NCBI RefSeq assembly: GCF_900215375.1
Contig: NZ_OBEF01000018.1
Span: forward strand, 1-64,000
Direction: 5' to 3'
Length of the DNA stretch: 64,000 nucleotides
From: Enterobacter sp. CC120223-11
Lineage (GTDB): Bacteria; Pseudomonadota; Gammaproteobacteria; Enterobacterales; Enterobacteriaceae
Positions 18,494 to 30,770 of this stretch are shown here, piece by piece; the first letter of the stretch is position 1; the number at the start of each line of letters is the position of its first letter. The position numbers and the translations under genes are program-made. The notes below the pieces were generated by a model. The model was not told where the DNA came from and searched no databases. It saw only the letters and a list, made by a program, of their open reading frames with translations.

Positions 18494-18667
18494 TTTTAAC
18501 CTCCACCACTGCAGACTTCCCTGCGACCACTGATTTCCCTTTATATTGCTGAAATAGTATCCAGCTTTCACTGACAATATGCAATGAACGGGCCGATAGC
18601 AAGGCAACAAAGCGTCAATAAGCGTTAAATAATTCTACAGGTCAGCAAACAGGAGCTATTAAGCGGC

Positions 18668-18772
18668 TCATTTATTCCTTTTTGTGCCATTTATCGTCCT
18701 CGCCTTTCTGGTCATCATGTCTGCCCGGTGCTGAACACTTTCGGGCAATTCACTGCTATTTTTGTAGGGCAT
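18668..18772 (-). pseudogene. chaB: chaB remnant with large internal deletion and frameshift
   Basis: Leftward from the ATG at 18772 the reading MPYKNSSELPESVQH matches the ChaB N-terminus. It then leaves frame and stops at 18668. In another frame, ending at 18672, the sequence reads DDQKGEDDKWHKKE, matching the ChaB C-terminus. ChaB is 76 residues in E. coli, so about 47 internal codons are gone. The position, between chaC and divergent chaA, is the normal chaB position. The rest of the 544-base gap shows only the chaA promoter region: TATAAT at 19003-19008 with no good -35. Confidence 0.85.
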
Positions 18773-19037
18773 GTTTTATTCAAACTTCAGGATAAACCTT
18801 AAGCCCGGTGCAGGATGTACTAGCCAGCACACGCAATGAGTAATTGTATTATTCAGCGCATCAACAAGCTGTTATTTAAACTTAATTTAAACATAACCTG
18901 CTTTTTAATCGGCCTTTAAGATTAATCAGCCTTAGGGGTAAATTTCGGTAAAAAATCACAGGAAATTCACGTAAGTCTGCTATTTTATCGCCCTACTTTA
19001 TCTATAATTATAAAAACTGCAGGAATGGAGAGGATTC

Positions 19038-20138
19038 ATGACACATGCACATGAGGCGGTAAAAACCCGCCACAAGGAGACATCGCTTATTTTCCCGATT
19101 GTGGCGCTGGCCGTACTGGTTTTCTTTGGTAATAACCAGTCGCTGCCAGTGGTTATCGGGATTAATATTCTGGCGTTAATTGGTATTTTAAGCAGCGCGT
19201 TTAGCGTTGTTCGTCACGCAGACGTACTGGCTCACCGCCTTGGTGAACCCTATGGGTCTTTAATTTTAAGCCTTTCGGTGGTGATTCTCGAAGTCAGCTT
19301 GATTTCCGCCTTAATGGCAACAGGCGATGCCGCGCCGACGCTGATGCGCGACACCCTCTATTCAATCATTATGATTGTCACCGGCGGCCTCGTCGGCTTT
19401 TCACTGCTGCTGGGCGGACGCAAATTTGCGACTCAGTACATGAATCTTTTCGGGATTAAACAGTATTTAATCGCCCTCTTCCCGCTGGCCATAATCGTGC
19501 TGGTCTTCCCGATGGCGCTGCCGGGTGCGAACTTCTCCACCGCGCAGGCACTTCTGGTTGCCCTGATTTCCGCGGCCATGTACGGCGTATTCCTGTTGAT
19601 TCAGACCAAAACGCACCAAAGTTTGTTCGTCTATGAGCACGAAGACGAAGCCGACGACGACGATCCGCATCACGGTAAACCGTCCGCCCACAGCAGCCTG
19701 TGGCATGCGGTCTGGCTTGTCGTCCATCTGATTGCGGTTATCGCGGTTACCAAAATGAATGCCAACCCGCTTGAGGCGCTGCTGACCAGCCTGAACGCAC
19801 CAGTCGCCTTCACCGGTTTCCTGGTGGCGCTGCTTATCCTTTCTCCGGAAGGTTTAGGTGCGCTGAAAGCGGTGCTGAACAATCAGGTACAGCGCGCGAT
19901 GAACCTGTTCTTTGGTTCAGTGCTGGCAACCATTTCCCTGACCGTGCCAGTTGTCACGCTGATTGCATGGGCGACAGGCAATGACCTGCACTTTGCGCTC
20001 GGTTCGCCGGAGATGATAGTTATGGTCGCCTCGCTGGTGCTGTGCCACATTTCGTTCTCCACCGGGCGCACCAACGTGCTGAACGGTGCTGCACACCTGG
20101 CGCTGTTCGTGGCCTATCTGATGACGATATTTGCCTGA
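19038..20138 (+). CDS. chaA: ChaA, Ca2+/Na+(K+):H+ antiporter
   Basis: This 366-residue inner-membrane protein is the same length as E. coli ChaA, with about eleven hydrophobic spans. It exports sodium, calcium or potassium in exchange for protons, mainly at alkaline pH. The cation-exchanger repeats are visible, with GEPYGSLILSLSVVILEVSL in the first half and LSPEGLGALKAVLNNQVQRA in the second. An acidic, His-containing cytoplasmic loop (EHEDEADDDDPHHG, near residue 200) is typical. The start has GGAGAGG upstream. Convergent with kdsA. Confidence 0.96.
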   Translation: MTHAHEAVKTRHKETSLIFPIVALAVLVFFGNNQSLPVVIGINILALIGILSSAFSVVRHADVLAHRLGEPYGSLILSLSVVILEVSLISALMATGDAAPTLMRDTLYSIIMIVTGGLVGFSLLLGGRKFATQYMNLFGIKQYLIALFPLAIIVLVFPMALPGANFSTAQALLVALISAAMYGVFLLIQTKTHQSLFVYEHEDEADDDDPHHGKPSAHSSLWHAVWLVVHLIAVIAVTKMNANPLEALLTSLNAPVAFTGFLVALLILSPEGLGALKAVLNNQVQRAMNLFFGSVLATISLTVPVVTLIAWATGNDLHFALGSPEMIVMVASLVLCHISFSTGRTNVLNGAAHLALFVAYLMTIFA

Positions 20139-20212
20139 TTGCCGGGTGGCGCTGCGCTTACCCGGCCTACTGATTACGTAGGCCCGCGCAAACGAAGTGC
20201 CGCCGGGCAATG
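20139..20212. repeat. REP/BIME after chaA
   Basis: GCCGGGTGGCGCTGCGCTTA with CCCGGCCTAC, a spacer containing GTAGGCCC, and GTGCCGCCGGGCAA form two facing REP units directly after the chaA stop. Confidence 0.85.
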
Positions 20213-20232
20213 CTGCCCTCACCAACTGACAT

Positions 20233-20260
20233 AAAAAAACCCGCCGCGGCGGGTTTTTTG
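20233..20260. terminator. Bidirectional terminator, chaA/kdsA
   Basis: An AAACCCGCC/GGCGGGTTT stem is flanked by A7 on the left and T6 on the right, between two convergent genes. Confidence 0.92.
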
Positions 20261-20274
20261 TTACCTGATAAAAC

Positions 20275-21138
<864 letters not shown>

Positions 21139-21168
21139 TTATCAGGGGTTAATCGGATTCTTTCCGGA

Positions 21169-21978
21169 TTAATGCAAGGTAATGTGTTTGCTCGCGATGC
21201 TGTTGATCTGCGCGCGAATGATTTCGCTGATCGGATCTTCCGGGCACTGCTCCACGAAATAGCTCAGGTCGCTGAGCGCGACGTGTTCGCACTCCAGCTG
21301 GGCGTAGATCAGGCCGCGATCGCGGATTTCATAAGGATCTTCAGGATTAAACTGCAACAGCGCCTCGCTCACGCGCAGGGCCAGTTCCATCTGCCGCTCT
21401 TCCATCAGGGCGGATTTCAGGGTGTCGAGCAGTTTGCGGATCACTTCTGAGTTATCCGCTTCATCCAGATCCTCATTAAAGAGTTCGGCCACCGGGCTGA
21501 TGTTGCCCTTCAGCCACACTTCGAGGGTGTGTTCGTCGAGGGTATCGCCAGTGAAGGGGTTGATAAGCCACATTTCGCCGGTTTCAACGTCCGCGCGCAG
21601 CAGCAGCTGAGTCGGGAAAATCACCGGCATCATCGGAATCGACAGACGTCGGGCCACCCACAGCATAATGGCACCAAGAGACACGGCGCTGCCTTCACGG
21701 TTTTTCAGCACTTTATCGAGCCACAGCGCGTCAGACAGACGGTAAATGCCGTGGGCAGAGCTGAAGCCCCACTCGCCATAGAACAGCTCAATCAGACGTT
21801 CGACCTGACGGGTTTCTGTCCAGGAGGGGCTGATTTCTTCCTGCGCCAGACTCACCAGTTGTTCCAGCTCGTCAATCACATACTGAGCCTGGAAATCGTC
21901 ACGGATCAATTCAGAGATGAGGATCATGCCGTCGCACAAAGGTGCTTTGTTAAATTCAAAATCCGCTAATGACCTCAT
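21169..21978 (-). CDS. sirB1: SirB1/YchA, transglutaminase-fold and TPR-like protein
   Basis: This 269-residue protein is the same length as E. coli YchA (SirB1). It has an N-terminal DUF1338/transglutaminase-like domain (GSAVSLGAIMLWVARRL) and a C-terminal helical repeat region (ALLQFNPEDPYEIRDRGLIY). The molecular function is not established. It is usually next to sirB2 in the hemA-kdsA cluster, but here an intact sirB2 is missing. Its ATG overlaps the stop of a 30-codon reading frame that fills the sirB2 position. Confidence 0.93.
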   Translation of the reverse strand: MRSLADFEFNKAPLCDGMILISELIRDDFQAQYVIDELEQLVSLAQEEISPSWTETRQVERLIELFYGEWGFSSAHGIYRLSDALWLDKVLKNREGSAVSLGAIMLWVARRLSIPMMPVIFPTQLLLRADVETGEMWLINPFTGDTLDEHTLEVWLKGNISPVAELFNEDLDEADNSEVIRKLLDTLKSALMEERQMELALRVSEALLQFNPEDPYEIRDRGLIYAQLECEHVALSDLSYFVEQCPEDPISEIIRAQINSIASKHITLH

Positions 21979-22067
21979 GACCTACCCCAACTGCGTGTTA
22001 CCCAATGGCAACCTGATGACTTCAAAATGATGCTAATAATAACGCTAAACGTGCTTTCAGTCAGCAT
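21975..22067 (-). pseudogene. 30-codon reading frame in place of sirB2 (possible remnant)
   Basis: The gap between prmC and sirB1 is only 78 bases, where E. coli has sirB2 of about 130 codons. A frame starts at ATG 22067 within the last prmC codons, reads [20 protein letters not shown] and further, and ends in a TGA that overlaps the sirB1 ATG. Coupling at both ends is what a normal operon gene would show. The hydrophobic start would suit SirB2, a small membrane protein, but I cannot confirm homology from such a short piece. Confidence 0.4.
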
Positions 22068-22896
22068 TCCGTCTCCCGACCGTTAAGCGCTCGTTTCCGC
22101 CATAGTCACGACAGGTTTCCACCTCATCGTAACCGGCCTTCTGATAAAGCGCGCGTACTGCCTCGCCCTGCTTCCAGCCGTGCTCCAGCAGCATCCAGCC
22201 GCCGGGCAGCAGAAAACGCTTTCCTTCGCGGATGATGTGAGCGAGATCGGCCAGACCTTCGTCAGGTGCAACCAGCGCGCTCAGCGGCTCAAAGCGCACA
22301 TCGCCTTCGCCAAGATGCGGATCTTCGGCATCAATATAGGGCGGATTGCTGACAATCATGCCAAACGTCTGCCCTTCGAGCGCCGCGAACCAGCTGCTCT
22401 GAACAATCGTCACATTCGCAATGTTCAGGCTTGCGGCATTGCGCTTTGCCAGCGTCACGGCGTCGGCAACATAGTCCACCGCCGTCACCCGGCAGTCTGG
22501 CCGCTCGCTCGCCAGCGCCAGTGCAATTGCCCCGGTGCCGGTGCCTAAATCGAGAATGCTGCATGGCTCCGCAGATAAACGCGCCAGCGCCTGCTCCACC
22601 AGACACTCAGTGTCCGGGCGCGGGATAAGCGTTGCCGCAGAAACTTCCAGCGGCAGCGACCAGAATTCACGCGTGCCGACCAGATGAGCAACCGGTTCAC
22701 CGTTCGCCCGACGCACCAGCAGCGTTTCCAGCTTCTCGCTTTCTTCAGCTGTCAGACACGTTTCATCGAACGCCATGATGAAGGTGCGCGTTTTGTCCGT
22801 CACGAAGCCGAGCAAAATTTCAGCATCCCGGCGCGGGCTTTCGCTTTGCGCCAGGCGTTCAATCGCCTGAATCAGCCACTGCTTAAAAGTCATCAT
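22057..22896 (-). CDS. prmC: Release-factor glutamine N5-methyltransferase PrmC
   Basis: This 279-residue protein (E. coli 277) methylates the Gln of the GGQ motif in release factors 1 and 2. A helical N-terminal domain is followed by a Rossmann methyltransferase domain with the SAM loop [15 protein letters not shown] and the catalytic NPPY in [12 protein letters not shown]. The start overlaps the prfA stop (ATGA), so the enzyme is coupled to its substrate RF1. A second ATG follows directly. The last residues (GRRNAD) differ from the usual GRYY ending, in line with a deletion just downstream. Confidence 0.96.
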   Translation of the reverse strand: MMTFKQWLIQAIERLAQSESPRRDAEILLGFVTDKTRTFIMAFDETCLTAEESEKLETLLVRRANGEPVAHLVGTREFWSLPLEVSAATLIPRPDTECLVEQALARLSAEPCSILDLGTGTGAIALALASERPDCRVTAVDYVADAVTLAKRNAASLNIANVTIVQSSWFAALEGQTFGMIVSNPPYIDAEDPHLGEGDVRFEPLSALVAPDEGLADLAHIIREGKRFLLPGGWMLLEHGWKQGEAVRALYQKAGYDEVETCRDYGGNERLTVGRRNAD

Positions 22897-23975
22897 TCCT
22901 GATCGGACAGCGCCGCCAGCTGATCTGCCTGATATTCCTGGACGATCGGTTCGATAAGCATATCGAGCTTGCCTTCCATGACTTCGTCGAGGCGGTACAG
23001 CGTCACGTTGATGCGGTGATCGGTGACGCGGCCCTGCGGGAAGTTATAGGTACGGTTACGGTCGCTGCGATCGCCGCTGCCGAGCAGGTTACGGCGCTCG
23101 GAGGCTTCTGCCTGCTGGCGCTTGGCGATTTCGGCGGCGCGAATACGGGAGCCCAGCACCGAGAGCGCTTTGGCTTTGTTTTTGTGCTGCGAACGCTCGT
23201 CCTGACACTCAACCACGATGCCGGTTGGCAGGTGGGTAATACGAATGGCGGAGTCGGTGGTGTTTACGTGCTGGCCGCCCGCGCCGGAGGAGCGGAAGGT
23301 ATCAATACGCAAATCTGCCGGGTTGATGTCCGGCATTTCCGCTTCCGGCAGCTCCGGCATCACCGCGACGGTACAGGCGGAGGTATGAATACGCCCCTGA
23401 GATTCGGTGGCGGGAACGCGCTGAACGCGATGGCCGCCGGACTCAAACTTCAGACGACCATAAACGCCTTCGCCGCTGATTTTAGCGATCACTTCTTTGA
23501 AGCCACCGTGCTCGCCTTCGTTGGCGCTCAGGATCTCCACGCGCCAGCGGCGAGATTCGGCATAGCGGCTGTACATGCGGAACAGATCCCCGGCAAACAG
23601 CGCCGCTTCATCGCCACCCGTGCCTGCGCGCACTTCGACAAACGCATTGCGCTCATCGTCCGGATCTTTTGGCAGCAGCAGCACCTGAAGCTCCTGCTCG
23701 AGCTGTTCCTCTTTCGCTTTGGCTTCCTGCAACTCTTCCTGCGCCATTTCGCGCATTTCCGGGTCGTCGAGCATCATCTGCGCGGTTTCAATGTCTTCCT
23801 GCACCTGCTGCCAGTCGGTAAAACATTTCGCTACGTCGCTCAGCTGCGCGTACTCTTTTGATAAGGCACGAAAACGCTCCTGATCGGCGATGGTGCTGGC
23901 ATCACCCAGCAGGGCCTGGACTTCTTCGTGGCGCTCGTGCAGCGCTTCCAGTTTGGCAACAATAGACGGCTTCAT
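22893..23975 (-). CDS. prfA: Peptide chain release factor 1
   Basis: This 360-residue protein is identical in length to E. coli RF1. It recognises UAG and UAA and triggers peptide release. The codon-recognition tripeptide PAT is in [14 protein letters not shown]. The catalytic GGQ is in [15 protein letters not shown]. It sits between hemA and prmC as in E. coli, 42 bases after the hemA stop, and overlaps prmC. Confidence 0.98.
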   Translation of the reverse strand: MKPSIVAKLEALHERHEEVQALLGDASTIADQERFRALSKEYAQLSDVAKCFTDWQQVQEDIETAQMMLDDPEMREMAQEELQEAKAKEEQLEQELQVLLLPKDPDDERNAFVEVRAGTGGDEAALFAGDLFRMYSRYAESRRWRVEILSANEGEHGGFKEVIAKISGEGVYGRLKFESGGHRVQRVPATESQGRIHTSACTVAVMPELPEAEMPDINPADLRIDTFRSSGAGGQHVNTTDSAIRITHLPTGIVVECQDERSQHKNKAKALSVLGSRIRAAEIAKRQQAEASERRNLLGSGDRSDRNRTYNFPQGRVTDHRINVTLYRLDEVMEGKLDMLIEPIVQEYQADQLAALSDQE

Positions 23976-24017
23976 AGGCGTGAATTCACCCTGTAATAAG
24001 AATTTGAGAGAGCAGCG

Positions 24018-25274
24018 CTACTCCAGCCCGAGGCTGTCGCGCAGAATATTCAGGCGTTCATCGTCCCCGTCACGGGCAGCCTGCTGAAGAGATTTGGTTG
24101 GCGTGTGGATCAGGCGGTTGGTCAGCTTGCGCGCCAGATCCTGCATTATGGCTTCGGCGTCTCCGCCCTGCTGCAATGCCGCCAGCGCGCGGCTGGTGAG
24201 TTCATCACGCACCAGATCGGCCTGCGAGCGGTATTCACGAATGGTCTCGCTGACGCTTTGCGCACGCAGCCAGGCCATAAATTCACTGGTTTCCTGCTCG
24301 ACGATCGTTTCAGCCTGCTGGGCGGCGGCTTTGCGCTGCGCCAGGTTGTGCTGAATGATGTTTTGCAGGTCGTCCACGCTGTAGAGATAGGCGTTGGCGA
24401 GTTTGCCGACTTCCGGCTCTACGTCGCGCGGTACGGCGATATCCACCAGCAGCATCGGCTGATTGCGGCGCGCTTTCAGGGCGCGTTCGACCATGCCTTT
24501 GCCGATAATCGGCAGCGGGCTGGCGGTGGAGCTGATGATGATGTCGGCTTCTTTCAGGCGCTCGTCCACTTCGCTCAGCGCAATCACTTCCGCGCCGACT
24601 TCATCGGCCAGCACCTGAGCGCGTTCGCGGGTACGGTTAGCGATCAGCATCTTTTTGACGCCATGTTCGCGTAAATGACGCGTCACCAGTTCAATAGTTT
24701 CCCCTGCGCCCACCAGTAAAACGGTCACCGACGACAGCGATTCAAAGATTTGACGCGCCAGGGTACAGGCTGCGAAAGCAACAGAAACGGCACTGGCGCC
24801 GATATCGGTTTCGGTGCGCACGCGCTTGGCTACGGAGAAGGATTTCTGGAACATGCGTTCCAGCTCGCTGGCGTTGAGATGGCCACGGCTGGAATCGGCG
24901 AAGGCTTTTTTAACCTGCCCGAGGATCTGCGGTTCACCGAGGATCAGCGAATCGAGGCCGCTTGCCACGCGCATCAGATGGCTGACCGCGTCGTTGTCCT
25001 GATGCCAGTAAAGGCTCTGACGCAGGTCCGCTTCATTCAGCTGATGATAATCACACAGCCAGCGAACCAGGGATTCCTGCAGGTTTTCCTGCTCTTCAAC
25101 GCTGAGATAAAGCTCGGTGCGGTTACACGTCGACAGCACCACTCCGCCCTGCACCATCGGCTGGGACAGCAGACTTTCCAGCGCCAGGTCGAGCGTATCA
25201 GGCGAAAACGTAACACGTTCTCGCAGCGCGACCGGTGCGGTTTTGTGGTTAATGCCTAGTGCCAGGAGCGTCAT
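24018..25274 (-). CDS. hemA: Glutamyl-tRNA reductase
   Basis: This 418-residue protein is identical in length to E. coli HemA. It reduces Glu-tRNA(Glu) to glutamate-1-semialdehyde with NADPH, the first committed step of haem synthesis. The N-terminal catalytic Cys is in [14 protein letters not shown] (residue ~50). The NADPH domain contains [14 protein letters not shown] long C-terminal dimerisation helix follows. It is divergent from lolB across 195 bases that must hold both promoters. Haem supply links to the nar cytochrome b, but no shared control is visible. Confidence 0.98.
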   Translation of the reverse strand: MTLLALGINHKTAPVALRERVTFSPDTLDLALESLLSQPMVQGGVVLSTCNRTELYLSVEEQENLQESLVRWLCDYHQLNEADLRQSLYWHQDNDAVSHLMRVASGLDSLILGEPQILGQVKKAFADSSRGHLNASELERMFQKSFSVAKRVRTETDIGASAVSVAFAACTLARQIFESLSSVTVLLVGAGETIELVTRHLREHGVKKMLIANRTRERAQVLADEVGAEVIALSEVDERLKEADIIISSTASPLPIIGKGMVERALKARRNQPMLLVDIAVPRDVEPEVGKLANAYLYSVDDLQNIIQHNLAQRKAAAQQAETIVEQETSEFMAWLRAQSVSETIREYRSQADLVRDELTSRALAALQQGGDAEAIMQDLARKLTNRLIHTPTKSLQQAARDGDDERLNILRDSLGLE

Positions 25275-25469
25275 GAATGCAGGAGTAGTACCAGCGTTGA
25301 TAAGGTTAGTCTGAGCGCATCATACAGGATGCGCAAGGTCAATAAAAGAGAGGGCCCCCTTTCGGAGTAATCGGTAATATTATGATTTGGGACAACTTGA
25401 ACGTAGACGTGCTTATCAGGCAGCGCTAGCATTGACCCTTATAACTGCAACGGAACTCAAGGATTTTCA

Positions 25470-26087
25470 ATGAAGCTGACCTCTGTTTTACGCCTGATGC
25501 CGCTGGCGGCGCTGGTCCTCACCGCCTGCTCCATCAATGCGCCAAAAGGCCCGGGGAAAAGCCCGGACTCTCCGCAGTGGCAGCAACATCAGCAGGAAGT
25601 ACGTCAGCTCAGCCAGTATCAGACCCGCGGCGCATTCGCCTTCCTGAACGACGAACAGAAAGTCTATGCCCGCTTCTTCTGGCAGCAGACCGGCAAAGAC
25701 AACTATCGTCTTTTGCTGACCAACCCGCTGGGCAGCACCGAACTTTCGCTCACCGCAAGCCCGGGCAGCGTGACGCTGATTGACAACAAGGGCCAGTCTT
25801 ACACCTCCACCGATGCGGAAGAGATGATTGGTAAACTGACCGGCATGCCGATTCCGCTCAACAGCCTGCGCCAGTGGATCCTCGGCCTGCCGGGTGATGC
25901 AACCGACTATAAACTCGATGACCAGGCGCGCCTGAGCGAGCTGAACTACACGCAAAACGGCAAAACCTGGAAGGTGGTGTACAGCGGCTATGACAGCAAC
26001 AGCAAACCGTCCCTGCCGTCGAACATGGAGCTGACCGAAGGCAGCGAGCGCATCAAGCTGAAAATGGACAGCTGGATAGTCAAATGA
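25470..26087 (+). CDS. lolB: Outer-membrane lipoprotein LolB
   Basis: This 205-residue protein (E. coli 207) receives lipoproteins from LolA and inserts them in the outer membrane. It has a signal peptide with lipobox LVLTAC, so Cys ~21 is lipidated. The residue after it is Ser, not Asp, consistent with outer-membrane sorting. The rest is the single beta-sheet, hydrophobic-cavity fold. It overlaps ispE by four bases (ATGA). Confidence 0.96.
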   Translation: MKLTSVLRLMPLAALVLTACSINAPKGPGKSPDSPQWQQHQQEVRQLSQYQTRGAFAFLNDEQKVYARFFWQQTGKDNYRLLLTNPLGSTELSLTASPGSVTLIDNKGQSYTSTDAEEMIGKLTGMPIPLNSLRQWILGLPGDATDYKLDDQARLSELNYTQNGKTWKVVYSGYDSNSKPSLPSNMELTEGSERIKLKMDSWIVK

Positions 26088-26953
26088 GTACCCGTTGGCC
26101 CTCCCCGGCGAAGCTGAACCTGTTTCTCTACATCACCGGCCAGCGTGCCGATGGCTATCATACGCTGCAGACGCTGTTTCAGTTTCTGGATTACGGCGAC
26201 ACAATAACCATTGATGTGCGCCATGATGGTGAAATTCGTCTGCTGACGCCCGTTGAGGGCGTGCCCGATGAAGAAAATCTGATCGTCCGCGCCGCACGCA
26301 TGCTGATGAATGCGGCGGCGGACAGCGGTCGCCTGCCTTCAGGTTCAGGCGCGGATATCAGCATCGACAAAATTCTGCCGATGGGCGGCGGCCTCGGCGG
26401 CGGCTCGTCGAATGCGGCAACCGTGCTGGTCGCGTTGAATCATCTCTGGGGCTGCGGGCTTTCCGTCGATGAACTCGCGACGCTTGGTCTGACTTTAGGC
26501 GCGGACGTGCCGGTGTTTGTGCGCGGCCATGCGGCCTTCGCAGAAGGCGTCGGTGAGCTCCTGACGCCCGTCACGGTGCCGGAGAAATGGTACCTGGTGG
26601 CACACCCTGGCGAGAGCATTCCCACCCCGGTTATTTTCAAAGATCCGGAATTGCCCAGAAATTCGCCGCGCAGGTCAATTGAAACGTTACTAGAATGTGA
26701 ATTCAGCAACGATTGCGAGGTTATCGCAAGAAAACGATTTCGTAAGGTTGATGCAGCGCTTTCCTGGCTGTTAGAATACGCCCCGTCGCGCCTGACTGGC
26801 ACAGGGGCCTGTGTGTTTGCTGAATTTGACACCGAATCCGCTGCCCGTCAGGTGCTTGAACAAGCCCCGGAATGGCTGCAGGGCTTTATCGCCCGCGGTG
26901 TGAACGTTTCACCGTTAATGCACGCTACCGAGGAGCAGACTGAGTTTCGGTGA
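26084..26953 (+). CDS. ispE: 4-diphosphocytidyl-2-C-methyl-D-erythritol kinase
   Basis: This 289-residue protein (E. coli 283) phosphorylates CDP-methylerythritol in the MEP isoprenoid pathway. The GHMP-kinase ATP loop [17 protein letters not shown] is near residue 101. The N-terminal [20 protein letters not shown] and the C-terminal [13 protein letters not shown] are typical. The C-terminus is a few residues longer and different from E. coli ([11 protein letters not shown]). It is coupled to lolB by an ATGA overlap. Confidence 0.97.
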   Translation: MSTRWPSPAKLNLFLYITGQRADGYHTLQTLFQFLDYGDTITIDVRHDGEIRLLTPVEGVPDEENLIVRAARMLMNAAADSGRLPSGSGADISIDKILPMGGGLGGGSSNAATVLVALNHLWGCGLSVDELATLGLTLGADVPVFVRGHAAFAEGVGELLTPVTVPEKWYLVAHPGESIPTPVIFKDPELPRNSPRRSIETLLECEFSNDCEVIARKRFRKVDAALSWLLEYAPSRLTGTGACVFAEFDTESAARQVLEQAPEWLQGFIARGVNVSPLMHATEEQTEFR

Positions 26954-26993
26954 CAACGTCACCCCGTTCCAGACGTTGCATCGTGCTCATTAA

Positions 26994-28025
<1,032 letters not shown>

Positions 28026-28041
28026 TCGGACGAGCCGTGAA

Positions 28042-28065
28042 AACCCGCTGCGGCGGGTTTTTTTA
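28042..28065 (+). terminator. prs terminator
   Basis: An AACCCGC/GCGGGTT stem with a 4-base loop is followed by TTTTTTATTT, 17 bases after the prs stop. Confidence 0.92.
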
Positions 28066-28147
28066 TTTCCGTCACCTATTTGTATGACCAATGCCTCCTT
28101 CATTTGCGATCCAAAAGCAAATGATGCGCACAGGGATGAAGACTACT

Positions 28148-29854
28148 GTGAACCGATCGACACTCGCAGACATCATGCCATTTCGCGCCCTTATAGATGC
28201 CTGCTGGAAAGAGAAATATACCCTTAGCCGCTTCACCCGCGATCTTATCGCTGGGGTCACCGTCGGCATTATCGCCATCCCACTGGCGATGGCACTCGCT
28301 ATCGGCAGCGGCGTACCGCCGCAGTATGGCCTCTACACTTCCGCTGTCGCCGGGGTTGTGATCGCGCTGGCGGGCGGTTCCCGCTTCAGCGTTTCCGGGC
28401 CGACCGCCGCCTTTGTGGTGATCCTCTATCCGGTTTCTCAGCAGTTCGGGCTGGCCGGTTTACTGGTGGCCACGCTGATGTCCGGCATCTTTCTTATCCT
28501 GTTCGGCCTCGCCCGCTTCGGCCGCCTGATTGAGTACATTCCAATCTCGGTGACGCTCGGCTTTACGTCAGGGATTGGCATCACCATCGCCACTATGCAA
28601 ATCAAAGACTTCTTCGGTTTGCAGATAGAGCACATGCCGGAACATTACTGGCAAAAGGTGGGTGCGCTGGCGATGGCCCTGCCGGGGCTGAACCCTGGCG
28701 ATGCCGCCATTGGCGTGGTCACGCTGGGGATGCTGATCTTCTGGCCGCGTCTTGGCCTGCGCCTGCCGGGCCATTTGCCTGCGCTGCTGGCGGGCTGTGC
28801 GGTGATGGGCATCGTCAATTTGCTGGGTGGCCACGTCGCGACCATTGGCTCACAGTTCCACTATGTGCTGAGCGACGGCACGCTGGGCAACGGCATCCCG
28901 CAGATTCTGCCGCAGTTGGTGCTGCCGTGGAACATGCCGGATTCCAGCTTTACCCTCAGCTGGGCCTCATTGCAGGCGCTGCTCCCTGCCGCATTTTCGA
29001 TGGCGATGCTCGGCGCAATTGAGTCGTTGCTCTGCGCTGTGGTACTCGACGGCATGACCGGCACGCGTCATAAAGCGAACAATGAGCTGATTGGCCAGGG
29101 TCTGGGCAACATCATCGCGCCATTCTTTGGTGGGATCACCGCCACCGCCGCCATTGCGCGTTCAGCCGCCAACGTGCGCGCCGGAGCCACCTCGCCCGTC
29201 GCTGCCGTTCTGCACGCAGTCCTGGTGATCATGGCGCTGCTGGTGCTGGCCCCGCTGCTCTCCTGGCTGCCGCTTTCAGCAATGGCGGCCCTGCTGCTGA
29301 TGGTGGCGTGGAACATGAGCGAGGCGCACAAGGTCGTCAATCTGCTGCGCCGCGCGCCCGTCGACGACATTGTGGTGATGCTTATCTGTATGTCGCTGAC
29401 GGTGCTGTTCGATATGGTGATCGCCATCAGCGTCGGGATCGTGCTGGCATCGCTGCTGTTTATGCGCCGCATCGCCAGAATGACCCATCTTGCACCAGTG
29501 AGCGTGGACGTACCCGACGACGTGCTGGTGATTCGGGTGATCGGTCCTCTGTTCTTCGCCGCCGCCGAAAGTGTGTTCCTCGATTTGCAGTCGCGGATTG
29601 GCGGCAAGCGCATCGTGGTACTGAAATGGGATGCGGTTCCGGTGCTGGATGCCGGTGGCCTGGAGGCGTTTCAGCGCTTCGTCAGTCGTCTGCCGGAAGG
29701 CTGCGAGCTGCGCGTCTCGAATCTGGAGTTCCAGCCGCTGCGAACCCTTGCCCGCGCGGGCGTGCAGCCCATTGCCGGACGCCTGGCGTTTTACCCGAAT
29801 CGTGATGCGGCCCTGGCCGATATCAGCAATCATCAACTGCAATCAGCAGAATAA
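28148..29854 (+). CDS. dauA: DauA (YchM), C4-dicarboxylate transporter of the SLC26/SulP family
   Basis: This ~568-residue protein has a SulP transmembrane domain (residues ~30-430, signature [20 protein letters not shown] and SGPTAAFVV) and a cytoplasmic STAS domain (~455-560, [20 protein letters not shown]). In E. coli DauA takes up succinate and other C4-dicarboxylates at acidic pH. The GTG at 28148 gives an N-terminus parallel to E. coli (VNxxx before [15 protein letters not shown]); ATG 28136 or earlier starts are possible because the ribosome-binding site is weak. A GNAT gene follows 12 bases downstream. Confidence 0.93.
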   Translation: MNRSTLADIMPFRALIDACWKEKYTLSRFTRDLIAGVTVGIIAIPLAMALAIGSGVPPQYGLYTSAVAGVVIALAGGSRFSVSGPTAAFVVILYPVSQQFGLAGLLVATLMSGIFLILFGLARFGRLIEYIPISVTLGFTSGIGITIATMQIKDFFGLQIEHMPEHYWQKVGALAMALPGLNPGDAAIGVVTLGMLIFWPRLGLRLPGHLPALLAGCAVMGIVNLLGGHVATIGSQFHYVLSDGTLGNGIPQILPQLVLPWNMPDSSFTLSWASLQALLPAAFSMAMLGAIESLLCAVVLDGMTGTRHKANNELIGQGLGNIIAPFFGGITATAAIARSAANVRAGATSPVAAVLHAVLVIMALLVLAPLLSWLPLSAMAALLLMVAWNMSEAHKVVNLLRRAPVDDIVVMLICMSLTVLFDMVIAISVGIVLASLLFMRRIARMTHLAPVSVDVPDDVLVIRVIGPLFFAAAESVFLDLQSRIGGKRIVVLKWDAVPVLDAGGLEAFQRFVSRLPEGCELRVSNLEFQPLRTLARAGVQPIAGRLAFYPNRDAALADISNHQLQSAE

Positions 29855-29866
29855 CGAAGGATGGAT

Positions 29867-30406
29867 ATGATCGCCCAAGCCCCTCGACTGGAAACTGAAC
29901 GACTGGTGTTAAGGCAATTTACCGTGGATGATTTCGCTGCCCTGGCGGCCTTCTGGGCCGATCCTGACGTAGTGAAATTCATCGGCGGCGAACCGCAAAG
30001 TGCGGAAGCGAGCTGGAGCCGACTGCTGCGCTATATCGGCCACTGGCAGGCTCTGGGGTATGGATACTGGGCGGTGTTTGAGAAACAAACCGAGCGCTAT
30101 GTCGGGCAGTTTGGCCTGCAGGAGGCGAAGCGCGATCTCACGCCAGCGCTCGAATTTCCGGAAGCGGGCTGGGCGCTGACGCCGTCGGTTCACGGCAAAG
30201 GCTATGCCAAAGAAGCGCTGGACGCGATGCTACGGTGGGCTGACAACGAACTGAAAATCCCCCTGTGCTGCATCATTGATGAAGAAAACCAGCGCTCGAT
30301 TCACCTCGCCGAACAGTTTGGTTTTCGATTTGAGCATAACGTGACTTACCACGGCAAACCGGTGGGCAGGTATACGCGCCCTTCCCCGGATTCATGCGCG
30401 CAATAG
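29867..30406 (+). CDS. GNAT-family acetyltransferase (RimJ/RimL-like)
   Basis: This ~179-residue protein of the Acetyltransf_3 type starts APRLETERLVLRQFTVDDF. The acetyl-CoA-binding segment WALTPSVHGKGYAKEALDAM and the C-terminal NQRSIHLAEQFGFRFE are typical. Members acetylate protein N-termini, antibiotics or small amines; the substrate here is unknown. The ATG at 29867 is better spaced from AAGGA than the ATG at 29861. It is probably cotranscribed with dauA. Confidence 0.85.
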   Translation: MIAQAPRLETERLVLRQFTVDDFAALAAFWADPDVVKFIGGEPQSAEASWSRLLRYIGHWQALGYGYWAVFEKQTERYVGQFGLQEAKRDLTPALEFPEAGWALTPSVHGKGYAKEALDAMLRWADNELKIPLCCIIDEENQRSIHLAEQFGFRFEHNVTYHGKPVGRYTRPSPDSCAQ

Positions 30407-30410
30407 AGAA

Positions 30411-30437
30411 TTGAAAACGGCTCCCGAGGGAGCCGTT
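30411..30437 (-). terminator. ychH terminator
   Basis: A 9-bp stem AACGGCTCC/GGAGCCGTT (30416-30437) is followed leftward by TTTTCAATT. It lies between the convergent GNAT and ychH genes. Confidence 0.8.
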
Positions 30438-30446
30438 CTGCTAATC

Positions 30447-30722
30447 TTAGCTGTGGCGGTGACCGTCGCGGCGACAGCGCTTGTCATAATGACGTACCCA
30501 CCAGTATCTGTCGCTGATCTGCTCATGGCCGCTGATGCGGGCACCTGCCAGCCAGAGAATGGCACCGAGGAAAATGCTCAGCACCGCGCCGTGCGCGAAA
30601 AATTGTGGCAGGTTAAGCTGTGGAAGCTGGTTTAAAATTGAGTAACCCACACCCACAACCATAACGACTAATCCTAAACCCATGAGCACGTTACCGAGTC
30701 GCGAAGCGTTTCTGCGTTTCAT
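30447..30722 (-). CDS. ychH: YchH, small stress-associated inner-membrane protein
   Basis: This 91-residue protein (E. coli 92) has two hydrophobic spans (residues ~9-29 and ~42-60) and a conserved basic end (RYWWVRHYDKRCRR). In E. coli it is a CRP-activated stress-response membrane protein of unknown mechanism. GGAGGTGAC upstream is a strong ribosome-binding site. A class II CRP promoter is visible upstream. Confidence 0.93.
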   Translation of the reverse strand: MKRRNASRLGNVLMGLGLVVMVVGVGYSILNQLPQLNLPQFFAHGAVLSIFLGAILWLAGARISGHEQISDRYWWVRHYDKRCRRDGHRHS

Positions 30723-30770
30723 ATGTCACCTCCGGAACTTTGGGTTAACAGGGAATATCCCTGGTCCTTG

